From: Delphinus delphis
Taxonomy: Eukaryota > Chordata > Mammalia > Artiodactyla > Delphinidae
Length of the DNA stretch: 64,000 bases
Direction of reading: 5' to 3'
Assembly (NCBI RefSeq): GCF_949987515.2
Contig: NC_082692.2
Coordinates: 84,639,488-84,703,487, forward strand
Position numbers and translations under genes: made by a program. How positions within the stretch are numbered: the stretch's first letter is position 1; each line of letters opens with the position of its first letter. The notes beneath the pieces are model-generated. The model saw only the letters and a list, made by a program, of their open reading frames with translations, did not search any database and was not told where the DNA came from. Shown here piece after piece: positions 25,606 through 41,654 of this stretch.

Positions 25606-28474
25606 CATATTCTGAAACACAAATCTCTGTAACTCTCAACCACCTAGCTGAGTTTATATGACGACCCAGTCATCATATAAAACATACTGTGCCTTTGAGG
25701 ACAAATCACAGCTCATCTTTGACCACAGAGAGGTACGGCTTCAGGATAAGAATACAATTTGCACCATCTCAGATAAGGATATTAGGAATATATAAAAGAC
25801 ATGTTTAATTTTAGATAATATTTCAGTAGTTACTGCAGGATCTATCAGGCATCCCAGAAAATAATTCCAGGTCCTTCTCTACTCTGGTATGTGATCAGCA
25901 CAGACTATGTCAGGTAAGTCAGCCTTGGCAGGTAGAAGGCACACATACTCCCAACGCCAGTGCCCACGGCAGGCATGGCTAATCAACCACAGCGAACCTA
26001 CAGAGGCCATCCTGGTTCAAGAATCCTTCAAACGGCATTCTAGGCAGAGCCATTTCATACCTAGAGCAAACAAAACCTCTGAGCTCTGTCTATTCTATGT
26101 GGTTTGGATTCTTAACTTTATTTCTAGAATAAATAACAATTCCTTTACGTTATCAAATAAAGAACAAACCAGACATAATTTCACCAATGTCTTATTAAAA
26201 GCAGCTTCATTAGGTCTGATGAAGCAGCTCTTCTGTATGCAGACAAGGGAGCGCCTGGCTGCAGATCTGACTTCCAGAGAAGATGGGAAGGAACTCGCTA
26301 GGCCGTAGCAATAGATATTAATGAAGAAGAAGCATGGGGCAACACAGCAGAGAATTTAGATACAGGGAAACATAGCATATCACAGAGCTTTTCGTTTCCT
26401 TCTGAAGAAAGCAGACAGAGACATAATTCTCTTGGACTTAAACTCAAACACAATTTAATCACCAGGGCCTTCTGCCTCAACGGCAGGCATCAAAACAAGC
26501 AATATTTGCAATTCTGGATTTGGGGGAATCGGAAATATTATCAGATGGACTGTACTTATGTCCACCTCCTGACAGAAGGGATCATGGCTCTGAATTCCCC
26601 TCCTCCCGCTCCAGTAAGAGGACTACGGTCTTCTTCTCAGGTCATCTGATTTAATCCCTAACCAGAACACCAAGAAACTAGGAGAAGGCAACAGAATTTA
26701 GCCTTGGTATGGAAGTAAGAGTGGACCAATGAAAGTTCTTGAATAGCAGAGTAACTTGGCATTGAGGGAAAGGCTGAAAGCAGTAGGTAGGCTAGGAGAT
26801 CCGCACAAAGAACAGAAGATGGTCTGAGGGGGTGGAGAAGGATAAATGATCATTTTTTGCCAAGAGCTAAGCATATCCTTCCTGAAGGTCTGAACTCTGG
26901 GACAAAGTAGCAGCAGGGGAAACACCAAGAAAGGAATAGATGGCAGATGCCCAGTGGAAAGAAAACGGCAGATCTGGTAAGGTGGTGGGGATGAGGTAAA
27001 TTAATAAGTTGATGATGACGTGTGAGTCTAACAGGGCCTGGTGACAAAAGTAATCAGCTGGATTAGAGATGATGGAAATTGCTGTGAGGGTGAGCTAAGA
27101 GAGAGCCATGAGGGGTGCAGACACGCTTGGAGTCACGGGTGCAGAGGTCCAAGAACAAGCAAAGAAGACAGAAGTGCTACTGCAGAAGATCCGAGGGACT
27201 GAACTTCAGGAAAGGAATGAACTTGGGTTCCAGAGGAGAAGTGGGAAGCAGAAAGAGAATGGTGAGGACCAGAGGGCACTGAATTCAAGAAGTTTCAAAG
27301 AAGGCAATTTCCAAGAAGACGAGTCAGCCAAAGGCTGCTACGAAGTCAGACAAGTTGACGTAAGGATGGAGACAGGGGCACGGAATTTAGTGACAATAAC
27401 ATTCAAGAAAACGATGAGGGGAAAAGCCAGATTTGCGGGGAGGTTAGGAAGGAAAGTGACTAGTTAAAAAAAAAAAAGTTGAAGCAGCAGACAGAATATT
27501 CAGGTTCTAAAAGCTTGATAGCAAAAGAAGGAGCTCGAGAAGAGCTGGGAAGGGTTGAGTCATCCACCGTTTTTCAACTACCCGTTTAAAATCCACATTT
27601 TACCATGAACACCGATAAATGCTGAGCTCTGTCTGCCTGAATGTTTACCAAATTTCCTCAGTGGGATGTAACATAAAAGGACAAGGGCTGGCAGTCTTTG
27701 CCCAACTGTGTCCTGGCAGCTTTAAATTCTACTACTTAAGTAGTTAAAAATCTGTTCGGTTGATGAAAGGGGAAAAGTTATGAATAGAAGTCAGCAGCCC
27801 TAGACCCCTCAGAAATGACTAGCATTCAGTCTCTGTAACTTACTGCGCAATAATTTCTAACTCAAACAATCGCAACAGCAAGGCGGCCGAAGTCCACCCA
27901 AAGTTCAGAATGGGATATGTTCTCTTTAAAATTTTGAGAGCGACTAAATATGACAACCATCTGATGTATGAAAATTATTCACAACCAAAAACAGACAGTC
28001 TGGAAATAGCCGGGATGACTTCATTTAGACAGAATTACCCAAATCTGTTTCTAATATACACAGTACACATAATAAATTTTTACAATATGACAAGGAAAAC
28101 AAACTTAATAAAAGTTCCCGATCTTTTGTTACACAAGCATGCTATATCCATGCTATGTTTATAATAGTTTGCTCATGATATCACAGCTCAGTAACAAAGG
28201 CCCAAGCAATACAAAAACAGTTACTAGGCATGACATCAACTCACAACTACCGTAATTACATCGGTACACAAATTTCCCAAACTGTACATTTTCCAAACGG
28301 CTTCTCAATTTCAGCGGCTGCCTTTAGACAATTACTTGCAGAGTTGTCTGCAAGCTTTGAGTAATACGCGTCTTTCTTCTCTTTCCCAAGCGTCATTTCC
28401 CTTTAGAAAGTGCATATTTCAAGCGCAAGCACTATTTTTCAAATATGCCCGTACATATGTCCAAATTAGGAGAC
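25606..28474. other. Intron; 26.65-27.5 kb looks like an ancient dispersed repeat
   Basis: The purine-rich plus strand of 26650-27480, with 'ggctgctacgaagtcagaca' and 'gaaaagccagatttgcgggg', resembles a widespread old mammalian interspersed repeat I know by pattern but cannot name securely. The 119-aa ORF at 27108 falls inside it and is not taken as a gene. 27.9-28.4 kb is AT-rich and unassigned. Confidence 0.4.
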
Positions 28475-28800
28475 GGTGTGGTCTAGTGGTTAGTGACAAG
28501 CATTCGGCATCAGCAACTCTGATTCCATTCCATCCTCTGTCCCTTTTTGTGAGGCCCAGGTGGCAGCTCAGGGAGAAGAGGCAGAATGTAATGGATAAGG
28601 GCACAGATTCCCGAGCTGGACTGTTTGGGCTGGAATCCCAGCTCTGCCACTTGTCAATGGTTTGGCCCTGAGCGAGTTAATTTCTCTATGCCCCACTTTC
28701 TTCACCTGCAAAACGGGAATAATAATAGAATTTACCCTCATCCGGTTATTGTACAGTAGCTGGTTCCTAGAAAGTACAATTTAAGTGTTCGCTTTTTAAT
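28475..28800 (+). mobile_element. MIR-related pair in tandem
   Basis: A MIR head ('acggtgtggtctagtggtta', 28482-28501) is followed after about 70 bp by a second, longer MIR ('gtaatggataagggcacaga', 'ctggaatcccagctctgcca', 'cacctgcaaaacgggaataa'). Either two insertions or one rearranged copy. Confidence 0.72.
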
Positions 28801-30976
28801 ATTATTAGTTATATTTCTGGGACTCAGTTTCCTGTTTGAAAACCTGGCCTAAAGTATCCTGAACCACGGTGAATTGAGTACTTTTTCTAATGTTAGGGCA
28901 AGGGTTCCATCTAGGTCCTGTTACCTGGATATAGTGAGGTTCAGTGAACAAAGTCTGAATGAATGAAATCCATAGGTGCTGCAATACCCAAGAGTGACAG
29001 AAGTCAAAAATATTACCTTGTAGCAATTGGTTTTCATCCAATTTCTCTAATTGCTTGCTTTCATGTTCCTGCAGCTAATGTTGATAAACACCTCCACCCC
29101 AACTCAAATAATAAGTGTAGGGAAAAAAGATATTGCCCTGTGATTTCAGAAGCATGCTTCTCTAAGGACCAAACTTTTCTAGCCCATCCCATGTGCACGA
29201 CCTCTGTCTCACTGGGTTGCATGGTCAGCTGGCTTTCCCGACTGGGCAGGGCGCCAGGCGAGCTCGACTACCCCCATTGTCACTTCTGGTCCTTGGTGCT
29301 TGCACCAAATGCTGTTATTCTAGGCTTCAGGAAATTTTCTAACCACTGGACAGGGTCCAATGCTGTGTGCTAATGAGTTTCAGATTGGAGGACTTCACTG
29401 TGCATGTGTCAGAAAAGTGCCATGGTTTCTGGTGAGGTGGGGGGAGGGAAGAAAAGGCACACAAAAAAGGAAGAAAAAAACAGTAGTTAAAAAATGCTGG
29501 CTACTCAAATTGACAGGGAACGTGACCTCTGCACTTCATCAGAAATTCCTGCAGACTTACAAAATAAAGGAGTTTGCTTTTATCACACACTGTGAGGCTC
29601 ATATGGAAAAATGGAAAACACTACATCACTTGACCTCGGCATGGCCCCTTTCAACCACAGACGAATATTGTGTACAAAAATTCTAAATCAACTTAAGATG
29701 TTCCACGAAAAAAAAACCTTTAATTTTCTGCATTAGGCTTGATGATTACTATTTTGGGTCTTGAGATTTTGCTTAGAAGGTTCACACAGGAAAAGGACTC
29801 ATAATTCCAGGAAGAGTATTTTCTCACTTCGGGAATATTCATGGTCTGGCCTCTGTTGGGTGGGCACATCACGGTCTACACTTCCCTAGACTCCTTGGAA
29901 AATAATGAGCAAGCCTCACTTACCCAGGTTTGAAAGTCACCCAAGACTGAATCATGATTATTTGCTTACATTAACAGAACATTAAAACAAATTTTAAACA
30001 ACTTAAGAAAACTCTAGCCATCTTTGCTTGGTGATTCACTTCTCTGGGAAGCTTCTTTCCCCGGTCAAGGCAACCAACAGGCTTGATAGCAAGACTTCTC
30101 ATCATGCTATCACCGTCTACCAAAGAAGAAGCCCTTCTTAGGAGAGTCTAACTTACAGGATTTTTTTTTTTTTAACGAGATTACATTTCTTTTTTTTTTC
30201 TTTCTTTCTTTCTTTTTTTTTTTTTTGCCACACTTAGCACTGGCAACTTTAAAAATCCAATCCTTTCACATCCTCCAACTGTCATCAACATTTTTTTCAG
30301 ACGATGTCAATAAAATTGATTGCTTGCAGTTCTGAATTCTGCTCTGCACATGGAAACAATATCATTTGTTTTAAAGTATTTTCGACGGGGGCGGAAGGAG
30401 AAACAGAACGTCAGCAAGCCCCTCCACAACATTGGGGCGGGGTGGGGAACAAACCAGAAGCAAAGTAAATGGTCGGCTGGAAACTCTGACGAACATTCCC
30501 GATATATAAACCCTAAACCTTACTGTTGTGCCGACTGATATGTCTTCCTGTCAGATATGAATGATGTTTCTGGAACGTTAATACGTTCATTCAATTCTCA
30601 CTCCCTGTACTGAAAATATTCCCTACTTTGGCTCAGAGGCATCTTGACAGCTTTGTTGTAATCATGGATGTGAGGCCCTCAGACGACACAGTTGTTGAGA
30701 TGCCTCATACCTACAAGCAATCTGTTGCTTTTACAAGTTTAATCGAGGTATGAGGGATATGATGGTGGAACCACATGGACTTGACATATTCAACTCAGTT
30801 GTCTATCAGAGAAACCACTCTGGGTGGTGGCAGACTTCCATGATGCTCAGCAACTGTACACACTTCTAACTCCCTAATCTGTAATACTACCAAATACAGC
30901 TTGGACTGTTTTTTTTTTTTTTCCCTCCCCTTTTCCCGAAGCACAAGTGGACGACCAGCAAGGGTCCGACAGTGTT
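28801..30976. other. Intron, no gene recognised
   Basis: ORFs at 28963-29373 (136 aa) and 29360-29686 (108 aa) overlap and have no recognisable domain. Poly-T runs lie near 30.2 and 30.91 kb. Confidence 0.45.
30157..30227 (+). repeat. T-rich and (TTTC)n tract
   Basis: Two poly-T runs flank a TTTC repeat, separated by 'aacgagattacattt'. Confidence 0.85.
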
Positions 30977-31449
30977 ATTCCTAATTACCTTTTTTTTCAC
31001 TCTTGATCTTGTGGCTCTCATAATTAGTTACCTGGGGCTGCAATCCAATTTGAAGTGATGACAAGAAAGTGATCCATGAAAAAGTAATAAGTTAAATCCA
31101 ATTTCAGCCTTCCTCTAATTAAATGCACATGGAACTAATGACTCCAACCCTAGCATTTCAGTGATAATGGTAATTAGCAAGGTGGGAGTTGCTCTCTTTT
31201 TCAACACTGGAGGTGTAAACCACAAGGTAAAATGTAGGAGCACTCGTAATTACATGTGTCATTTTGTCAGCAATTTACACATTTTTGACCAGTCAAGTAT
31301 GTTTTTTTTCCCCCTGTTCCTCCCAACCTCCTAGCCCCAACAATGATTATAACATACTATTTCCATGTTCCAGCACATGGAAGCTCACAGGAGCATTTCA
31401 GCCTAGAGAATAAGAAATAACGTTTTCTTCGCCCTTGTTCACTGCTGTG

Positions 31450-31450
<1 letters not shown>
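30977..31450. promoter_or_regulatory. Candidate conserved enhancer with clustered TAATTA motifs
   Basis: Within about 300 bp there are 'ctaattacc' (30982), 'ataattagtta' (31020), 'tctaattaaat' (31116), 'gtaattagc' (31171) and 'gtaattacat' (31246), the core of homeodomain sites. No transposon is visible. Deep conservation and enhancer activity cannot be judged from one genome. Confidence 0.35.

Positions 31451-31451
<1 letters not shown>

Positions 31452-31504
<53 letters not shown>
31452..31504 (+). repeat. (AC)n microsatellite, about 26 units
   Basis: A pure 53-bp AC tract at the edge of a TAATTA-rich repeat-poor block. Confidence 0.97.
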
Positions 31505-31505
<1 letters not shown>

Positions 31506-31719
31506 CGACAATTAGGATAATTATGCAGATCTTATTCCTCTTAATTGAAATCCAGATATTTACAGTGGAAATTGGTTTCTGTTGGTTGGGCTTTAGTTTT
31601 GCTTACGCTATGAAAAATACAATAATTTGCTTATTGATGGAAAACATGGCACTCAGTAGATGCTGAGTAAATACACGTTGAAGGAGAAGCAATAATTAAC
31701 TTCCTGATAACACACCGGT

Positions 31720-31900
31720 TTTCGGTGGTCTTAGAACACCTGGCTTTCCAGCCTGGTTGTCGCTGGATGTTTCCAGCATCCAGTTGTCACTGCCTGTGTG
31801 CTCTGTAGCAAGTCACTTAACCTCTCGGAAGTTTCACTTTTCCTCATCCACAGAATGGTTCATGATAGTTCTACACCACAGAGTAGCCATGGGGCTGGTC
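31720..31900 (+). mobile_element. MIR fragment
   Basis: 'tagcaagtcacttaacctct' and 'tttcctcatccacagaatgg' are the classical MIR plus-strand core. Confidence 0.72.
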
Positions 31901-34533
31901 CATAAACCTGAACTATCTTTGCAGATAGGGACATAAGCACGTGCTGACAAACACATGCTTACACTTCAAATAGCGGCATCACATTTGCATTTTAATGTTC
32001 AGATGCGTGTAAGCAAAGTGACCATATAATTAAATGTCCAAACTGGGATACTTTTAAGAGTGAGAGTTATTAATAACTACACTCAGTCAACAGGCATAGA
32101 CTAAGGCTGTCCTGGGCAGACACAGGATCACCTTATATACAGCTGAAGTTGAAAAGCAAAAATGAGGGAACTCGTCATATCACAACTCACATGAAGACTC
32201 TGGTGGCAAGGACAAAACACATTATTTTGGAAAAAAATTTTTTTTCCAGCAACAGTATTGAACCTGGGCAAACAGATGGACTTCTTGAGCTTCATGAAAC
32301 CCTTGACGCAAAATTCTGTGTGCATGTGCGTTTTTCTAGGAGGGGATCCTGTTTCTCTCATATTTTTAATGGTGCGCGTAATCGGAAAGACTTGATAACC
32401 ACTTTAAAGCATCATTTCTATTTTATCGTTTCTTATCCAGACTTATTTTTGAGGGTTTGGGGATTCTCCAAACTTGTGTGATAACAACGAAATCTTAAAA
32501 GGTACCAAAATTTCAACACTTCATATCAATCTCATGCCAGGGATGCAAATTCTAGACAATGTTAACTGCAAACATCAAAAAAAAAAAATCTGCCTCCCTC
32601 TCCTGAACTATTATGAACTTTACTAATTCAGCGCATAGGGATATCTTTTAAGGGTATTTCCAAACCATTCCATTTCACTATCCACCACAAAATCATAGTT
32701 TCCCTTTAAAGGTTTCCTCTTACCAGTTTATTCCTCAGTGAATAACGTGGAAATGATACGAGGTACTAAGATTATATGTGGCATTAATGCCGAGCAAAAT
32801 GCTGCCTAAAGCACGTTTTCTATAACTGCAAATAAAAATGTGGAAAAAAACACCTGCTGAATCTTGCATTTTAACTTCCTCCACTTAAAGCACGAGTCCT
32901 CATTACCATCCTGAGCTTCCAGCCGGATGAAAAGGCAGACCCTTCCAGAGAATTGCACCAGCCCTCCTTCCAGTGAAACGGCCCCCTGTGTGAGGGGCTT
33001 GCACAAGAGATAACCTTGCAAGGAGGGGATGGGACAGGAGAGAAAAGTATCAGATGACTGCTTTCAAGTTCAAATTCCTTCTACACGGCCTGAAATGGTG
33101 GTCAGCTCTCCTCGGTAAGCAACACACAAGGTTTACTTTCTTTCTTAACTTGAATGCTGCCAGAGTACACATGTACTTTTACTTTCTTAGGAGAAAATGT
33201 GTCATTTGATTTCCTTCCAGTTTATGTCCTTGTGCCAACAACTAAAATGCTTAGAGAACCCAAATGAATGACTACCCAGAAACGGTGGTCAAAGTCCCAA
33301 AATGTGATCAATAAAATTGCTCACAAATTAATCTTCAGCCGGGAAAGTTACACATTTTCGAGGTTATGAGCGCACCTGCGCTGTGAAGCATTTATTTCAC
33401 TTGTTTTAGCAATCTTCAGAAGTATATAAATATTTATAAAAGGAAGCCTACTATTTTTACTCACATATAATTTTCTTTCTGTGGCGAAACCTGGTTAATT
33501 CTTTCACAGCTCAAGCATCCTGCAGGCAGGGTCCTGTCTCCTAGGCATTTTTACATCTCTGAACAGCAGCCTGATGCCCTGCAAGCTGTGGCTGTTCTAG
33601 AAACGTTCACTGAGTTGCATTTAATTAATTCAGATCCTTCTGAGGCTGAATTTATGACGGGGCCAATTTCCAATTTTCACTTGTACCATTCATAAAAAAA
33701 TTTGCAAAGCAAATTAATAGACCAAGTAAGGAGCTATTTAGGTTACTAAGTAGGATATTTTTCAAGAACTTCAGAAGCAATATCTGTACCCAATTCATGC
33801 CTTCACCATAAACTACAGTGTCACCCAAGAACGCGACCAGTTCGGATTTAGTTCAGTATGTGTATCTGCAAAGAGCGTCATGTCTCACTTATTTACTCTC
33901 ATTTCGCTGAAATTAGTCCAAATTGGTGATGTTTGACTACATTTTATGATCTCTGTCGAGTAACCACTTATAGCCGCCTCTAACTTTCCATTTTCTTTTG
34001 TTTGTATCATCAGCCTCTGAAACTGGAGAGCACTGCCAAACATAAAGCAGGGAAGTGTGAGATTTGCTTAAAATATGAGTCACAGTATATTTGGGGATTT
34101 GGGTTTCTTTCTTTTTTTTTTTTTTCCTCAAGCTATCAGCAGATCAAATCCTTCTTCCCTGTCAAGCCTTCCTCTATGCGGAAGATCTGAAATTTGCTAA
34201 AATAGGTCTCTCGGCGTAGAAGGGTAAGGAGATCAGAGATGAACACTGTTAAGATTTGCTGTAGGATTTCCCTTTCATGTCAGAGCCGCTCTGGCTGAGA
34301 TGCCCCAGCAAGGACATGGCTCGACAAGATAGATTTAAATGTGAAGGTTATTCCTTCCACGAATCACCAAGTCTACCTAAGTATTTTTATAACAAGGTAA
34401 TATGCCATGTGGCCTAGGTTAGTTAATTTTTCCTCTCTGTTTGTGGAAGGTCAGCCAACCCAATAAACCTTAGTGAATTTGCATGACCCTACCAGGCAGC
34501 TGAGGAGACAACAGTCTATGATGCACTTGCATG
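31901..34533. other. Repeat-poor intron
   Basis: No repeat recognised except simple A/T runs (32578-32588, 34110-34125). The ORF at 32149-32481 (110 aa) has no known motif or splice context. Confidence 0.45.
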
Positions 34534-34579
34534 TGTGTACACACGTACGTACAGACACACACACGCACACACACACACA
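34534..34579 (+). repeat. Imperfect (CA)n microsatellite
   Basis: Alternating purine/pyrimidine sequence with TG, GTAC and CG interruptions. Confidence 0.85.
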
Positions 34580-34960
34580 GGTCAACCAACTCTCCCCTCC
34601 ACCCAACCCCGGAATCAACTCTTAAGACTGGTCTAAATTCTTTGCTTGTCAACTCTCCCACTGAGGGGACAGGAAAGGACTCAAAACATCTTCTTTAGCA
34701 AAACCAGCATCCAAGATGGCCCCCTCGTCCCCCGCTTTTCATACAGACTGAAGCGCTCCACAGAATGTGTTAGGCTGGTTTTGACGCTGTCCTTTGCCGG
34801 GAAAAACAAAGCCCTCTGTATCATACTCTCCTGGGGGCTAAAAGACTTACAACGGGCAAGAAGAAGAAGCGCCCTCCAAAGGAAATCCCCTAAAACTTGA
34901 CTTCATATATTTAGCCCTAAAGGAACTTCACTCACCTTGGAAAAGAAGTTACCTAAAAAT

Positions 34961-35336
34961 GCCCTATGTTTTTTAAAGTTTTTTTTTTTTTTTAATATGC
35001 TGTGTTAACATGTAATGGGCTTACTATATTTCTATTTATTTATTTATCTTTTTATTTTTGGCTGTGTTGGGCCTTCGTTTCTGTGCAAGGGCTTTCTCTA
35101 GTTGTGGCAAGCGGGGGCCACTCTTTATCGCAGCGCGCGGGCCTCTCACTATTGCGGCCCCTCTTGCTGCGGAGCACAGGCCCCAGACGCTCAGGCTCAG
35201 CGGCCATGGCTCACGGGCCCAGTGGCTCCGCGGCACGTGGGATCCTCCCAGACCAGGGCACGAACCCGTGTCCCCTGCATTGGCAGGCAGACTCTCAACC
35301 ACTGCGCCACCAGGGAAGCCCGCCCTATGTTTTTTA
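34961..35336 (-). mobile_element. CHR-type tRNA-derived SINE, full length, with target-site duplication
   Basis: Read on the minus strand, the element begins near 35321 with the 'cttccctggtggcgcagtgg' head. That head includes the Pol III A box (TGGCGCAGTGG), followed by a B box (GGTTCGTGCCC). It runs through the conserved body to the longer 3' part ('actagagaaagccc') and an A-rich tail (T-rich on the plus strand). The 15-bp duplication GCCCTATGTTTTTTA lies at 34961-34975 and 35322-35336. At roughly 345 bp it is longer than the other CHR copies here because it keeps the distal tail. Four overlapping ORFs at 35002-35380 are only SINE sequence. Confidence 0.93.
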
Positions 35337-36699
35337 CAAAGCATCTAGAAAATAAGTCTAGTCTAAAAGATTACAAATGATATTCAATACTGAAGAGCAG
35401 TTCATTAGACCATGTATGTGTGTCCTTTTTGAAAATTCTCTCTAACCAAAGCACTACGATATGTGAGATTCTGTCCCCGAATAATATATTGTTATTTTTC
35501 CAACGCATTCGAGGTCTGATAAATTCAAGAGGACTCATAGTATTTTTAAGGCTGTGAGAGCTCCAAGGGGGAGGCAAAAAGAATGGACAGTCATTTGAAT
35601 CACTGAATGACAGGCTGGGCTAGCTCCCTGTATACATTAATAAATTAGAATTTTAATTGTGTCTCTGTCTGCAGGAGATGCCCCAGTACTTTAATATGTA
35701 CCAACAATTGGCTATGTTCTGGAATCTGCAATGTGGCCTCCGCTGCTGACCTCTGAAGCACAATTCCCAGTCTGACTACGGAAACTGTTCAGTTTGATCC
35801 TTTCAACTTATTTGAATCCTGACAAATAAGCTCACAGCTGAAAGGTCAACACAGTCATATTTCATCCTCCAGAGCTGTTCTTAAGACATCTGCACAACAA
35901 AGCACTGCTTACAGCACCTGACATGGGACCTCAGTGGCACTGGACCTCATTAAAAATGTCCCCAGCATTCACACACGTGAAAAGGCATACGGGTTGGTGG
36001 TGGCTGACCAAATAAAACGCTTTTGGAAGTGTTGGTAAACAAGGCACATTGTCATTCAACTCTGCCAGTGAAGTGCTACTACTATCACGCTGAACTTCCT
36101 CTAGATGGTGACAATTTCCAAGCAGAGTAGAAGCACCAGAAGGTGTGGCCCAAGGTCAGTCTGATCTTTGTAGGATAATTTGGGTGCTGGTATACTGGTT
36201 CTCTCTGATCTAAGTCAACCCAAGCTAGAATTTCGGTTGACCTTGTGATCACCTTAATCGGCATCAAGTTATACCCACCAGCTCCCACTTACAAACTCCT
36301 CTCCAGAATGCCCAGCGTGGGAAACTCATCTTTGCTTCCCATTTAGGGGGATGCCCACTCTTAGCTATGAAAGTAGTTGAGCCACTTGGTACCTGCAAGT
36401 GCCCTCCCTGCCCTGGATGGGAGCATGGGATACTCCATGTCAAGTTTCTTTAAAATGTCTATGACAATTTTCTACTCCAAGTCAAAGATTCAAAGTAGAT
36501 TTTTATGAACTCACTCCTTCCACTCCGCTAACCCCTGCCCTCAATGTGCCTGAAATGAGAAGCTGCTAAAAGTCTTTTGGAGTATATTTACATAAAAAAT
36601 GCTTGCCAATCTTTATTAATGATTCAGAAATATTTGGAAAACAGCCAGTGAATAATGGAGTAGGTATTAAATTAATTCCTAGGTGTATTAAAAATACTG
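35337..36699. other. Intron between SINE and MER20
   Basis: Single-copy-looking sequence; no feature recognised. Confidence 0.45.
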
Positions 36700-36927
36700 T
36701 ATCGTCCTTAATCCCAATACGTTCCTGACAGTATTGACATTTTGGGTTGAATAATTCTCTCTTGTGGGATACTTTCCTGTGCATTGTAGGATGTTAGCAG
36801 CCTCCCTGGTCTCCCTCTACTAGATGCCAGTAGCACCCATTCCCCCGAAGTTGTGAGAACCGAAAATGTCTCCAGACACTGCCCACTGTCCTTTGAGGGA
36901 TAAAAGCACTCCGGCTGAAAACCACTG
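36700..36927 (-). mobile_element. MER20-type hAT element
   Basis: The landmarks are 'acagtattgacattttgggt', 'tcctgtgcattgtaggatgt', 'tagatgccagtagcacccat', 'aaaatgtctccagacactgc' and the end 'ggctgaaaaccactg', all in MER20 order. The left edge is approximate. Its right terminus is captured in the tandem duplication that follows. Confidence 0.87.
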
Positions 36928-36936
36928 CACTAAAGT

Positions 36937-36988
<52 letters not shown>

Positions 36989-37037
36989 ATTTCCAGACAG
37001 ATCACAAGAGAATGAGTGACAACCACTGCACTAAAGT

Positions 37038-37075
<38 letters not shown>

Positions 37076-37107
37076 ATTTCCAGACAGATCACAAGAGAAT
37101 GAGTGAC
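36920..37107 (+). repeat. Recent tandem duplication carrying a (GT)n tract
   Basis: Two adjacent units, 36920-37020 (101 bp) and 37021-37107 (87 bp), share the start 'aaccactgcactaaagtaac' and the end 'acaagagaatgagtgac'. They differ only in the GT tract: (GT)23 in the first and (GT)16 in the second, which accounts for the 14-bp length difference. The unit includes the last bases of MER20, so the duplication is younger than that insertion. Confidence 0.95.
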
Positions 37108-37336
37108 ATATGTGAGTACTATGGACTTTCCCTCATTGGTTAGCCACACTGCCTAATAAGCAACCCATGGCAACAACTCCTCAGCCTCCGATTAAATTGT
37201 CTCATTAGATTTGTTTACTCCCAACAACAAAAATGTTGGTTGAACAGACATTTTCCCCCCAAATGTCATGTTCTAGTGTTAAACAGAAAAATGAACTTTT
37301 TTGCAGAAGATTTCCTTACGAGATTTGCAATTCTCA

Positions 37337-40462
<3,126 letters not shown>

Positions 40463-40676
40463 AAAGAATATATTCATCTTGGGGGACTTCCCTCGGCGCA
40501 GTGGATAAGACTCCGCGCTCCCAACGCAGGGGACGCGGGTTCGATCCCTGGTCAGGGAGCTAGATAGATCCTGCGTACTGCAACTAGAGTTCGGCATGTC
40601 GCAACTAAGACCTGGCACAGCCAAACAAATAAATAAATCTTAAAAAATATATATTTAAAAAGAATTATTCATCTTG
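40463..40676 (+). mobile_element. CHR-type tRNA-derived SINE, older or divergent copy
   Basis: The head 'acttccctcggcgcagtgga' begins about 40485. The B box GGTTCGATCCC follows, then 'tggtcagggagctagatag' and a tail with aaataaat repeats. The target-site duplication is AAAGAATATATTCATCTTG on the left and the same with a 2-bp deletion on the right (about 40659-40676). The body differs from the other CHR copies after the B box (reading 'ctgcaactagagttc'), so it is another subfamily. Confidence 0.9.
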
Positions 40677-40984
40677 ATATGAATTGTTACGAATTATTCC
40701 ATAATAATTCCCTGGCCTAATCATGAGTATGAGAACAAAGTCGGTCCATACTAACACTTCCCCACCTTCCGAAAAATCAACTAAGGTCTCAGCCAGAATT
40801 TTAAAACCTAATTTATTAGAACTTATAAAGTGCTGTGAAATCAATCACTAAAGGGCATTTACTTTTCTGATTCCCATGATATTTAAATCACTGTAAACTA
40901 GATTTTAAATCGTCACGAAAAAAGAAGAGAAACAGACCCTTAGTGCACAAGACTATGTATATGACGTTATAATACAAATCCCTT

Positions 40985-41152
40985 TTTTAAAAAAAACATC
41001 TTTATTACAGTATAATTGCTTTACAATGGTGTGTTAGTTTCTGCTTTATAACAAAGTGCATCAGCTATACATATACATATATCCCCATATCTCCGCCCTC
41101 TTGTGTCTCCCTCTGACCCTCCCTATCCCACCCCTCAAGGCATCTACCATGT
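40985..41152 (-). mobile_element. L1 3' UTR fragment (cetartiodactyl type)
   Basis: On the plus strand, it begins with A/T-rich sequence and 'acatctttattacagtataa', continues with 'gctttacaatggtgtgttag' and 'cagctatacatatacatata', and ends near 'ctatcccacccctcaaggca'. This is the complement of the L1 3' UTR common in whales and ruminants. It is 5'-truncated. Confidence 0.8.
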
Positions 41153-41519
41153 GAGTCAAACATGCTTATCGTCATGTTCACTGCTGGTCAGTAAAAAATT
41201 TGTAATGACTGATGGGATCCCCTTTGGGAACTGCACCAGGGACTTAGGTCCACTTTGTTTCCTATACATGCTGACTTGATAGCCATTTTTACCTGTTCCA
41301 TGCATCAAAATCATAAAAACCGGATTCATGTCTCTCATCTCTGATTCCACTGCCTGAACCTCAGAGATGTGTCCCAACACGACTAAGGAGTGAGGACAGA
41401 CTTCTCTTATTTTTATAACAGTTTCTCAATCATGGTTGGAGCAAGGTCCCTTAAGATATCCTGTTTGAAGATACAAGTAGATCCTTCAGCAGCTATAGAA
41501 TAATAAGATTCAAGTAGAT

Positions 41520-41654
<135 letters not shown>

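Noticed and set aside
27108..27467. 119-aa ORF as a gene
   Set aside because: It lies in a probable ancient repeat and has low-complexity, charged sequence with no domain or splice signals.
28963..29686. Two overlapping plus-strand ORFs (136 and 108 aa)
   Set aside because: No domain, no promoter or exon structure, overlapping frames; consistent with chance in about 64 kb.
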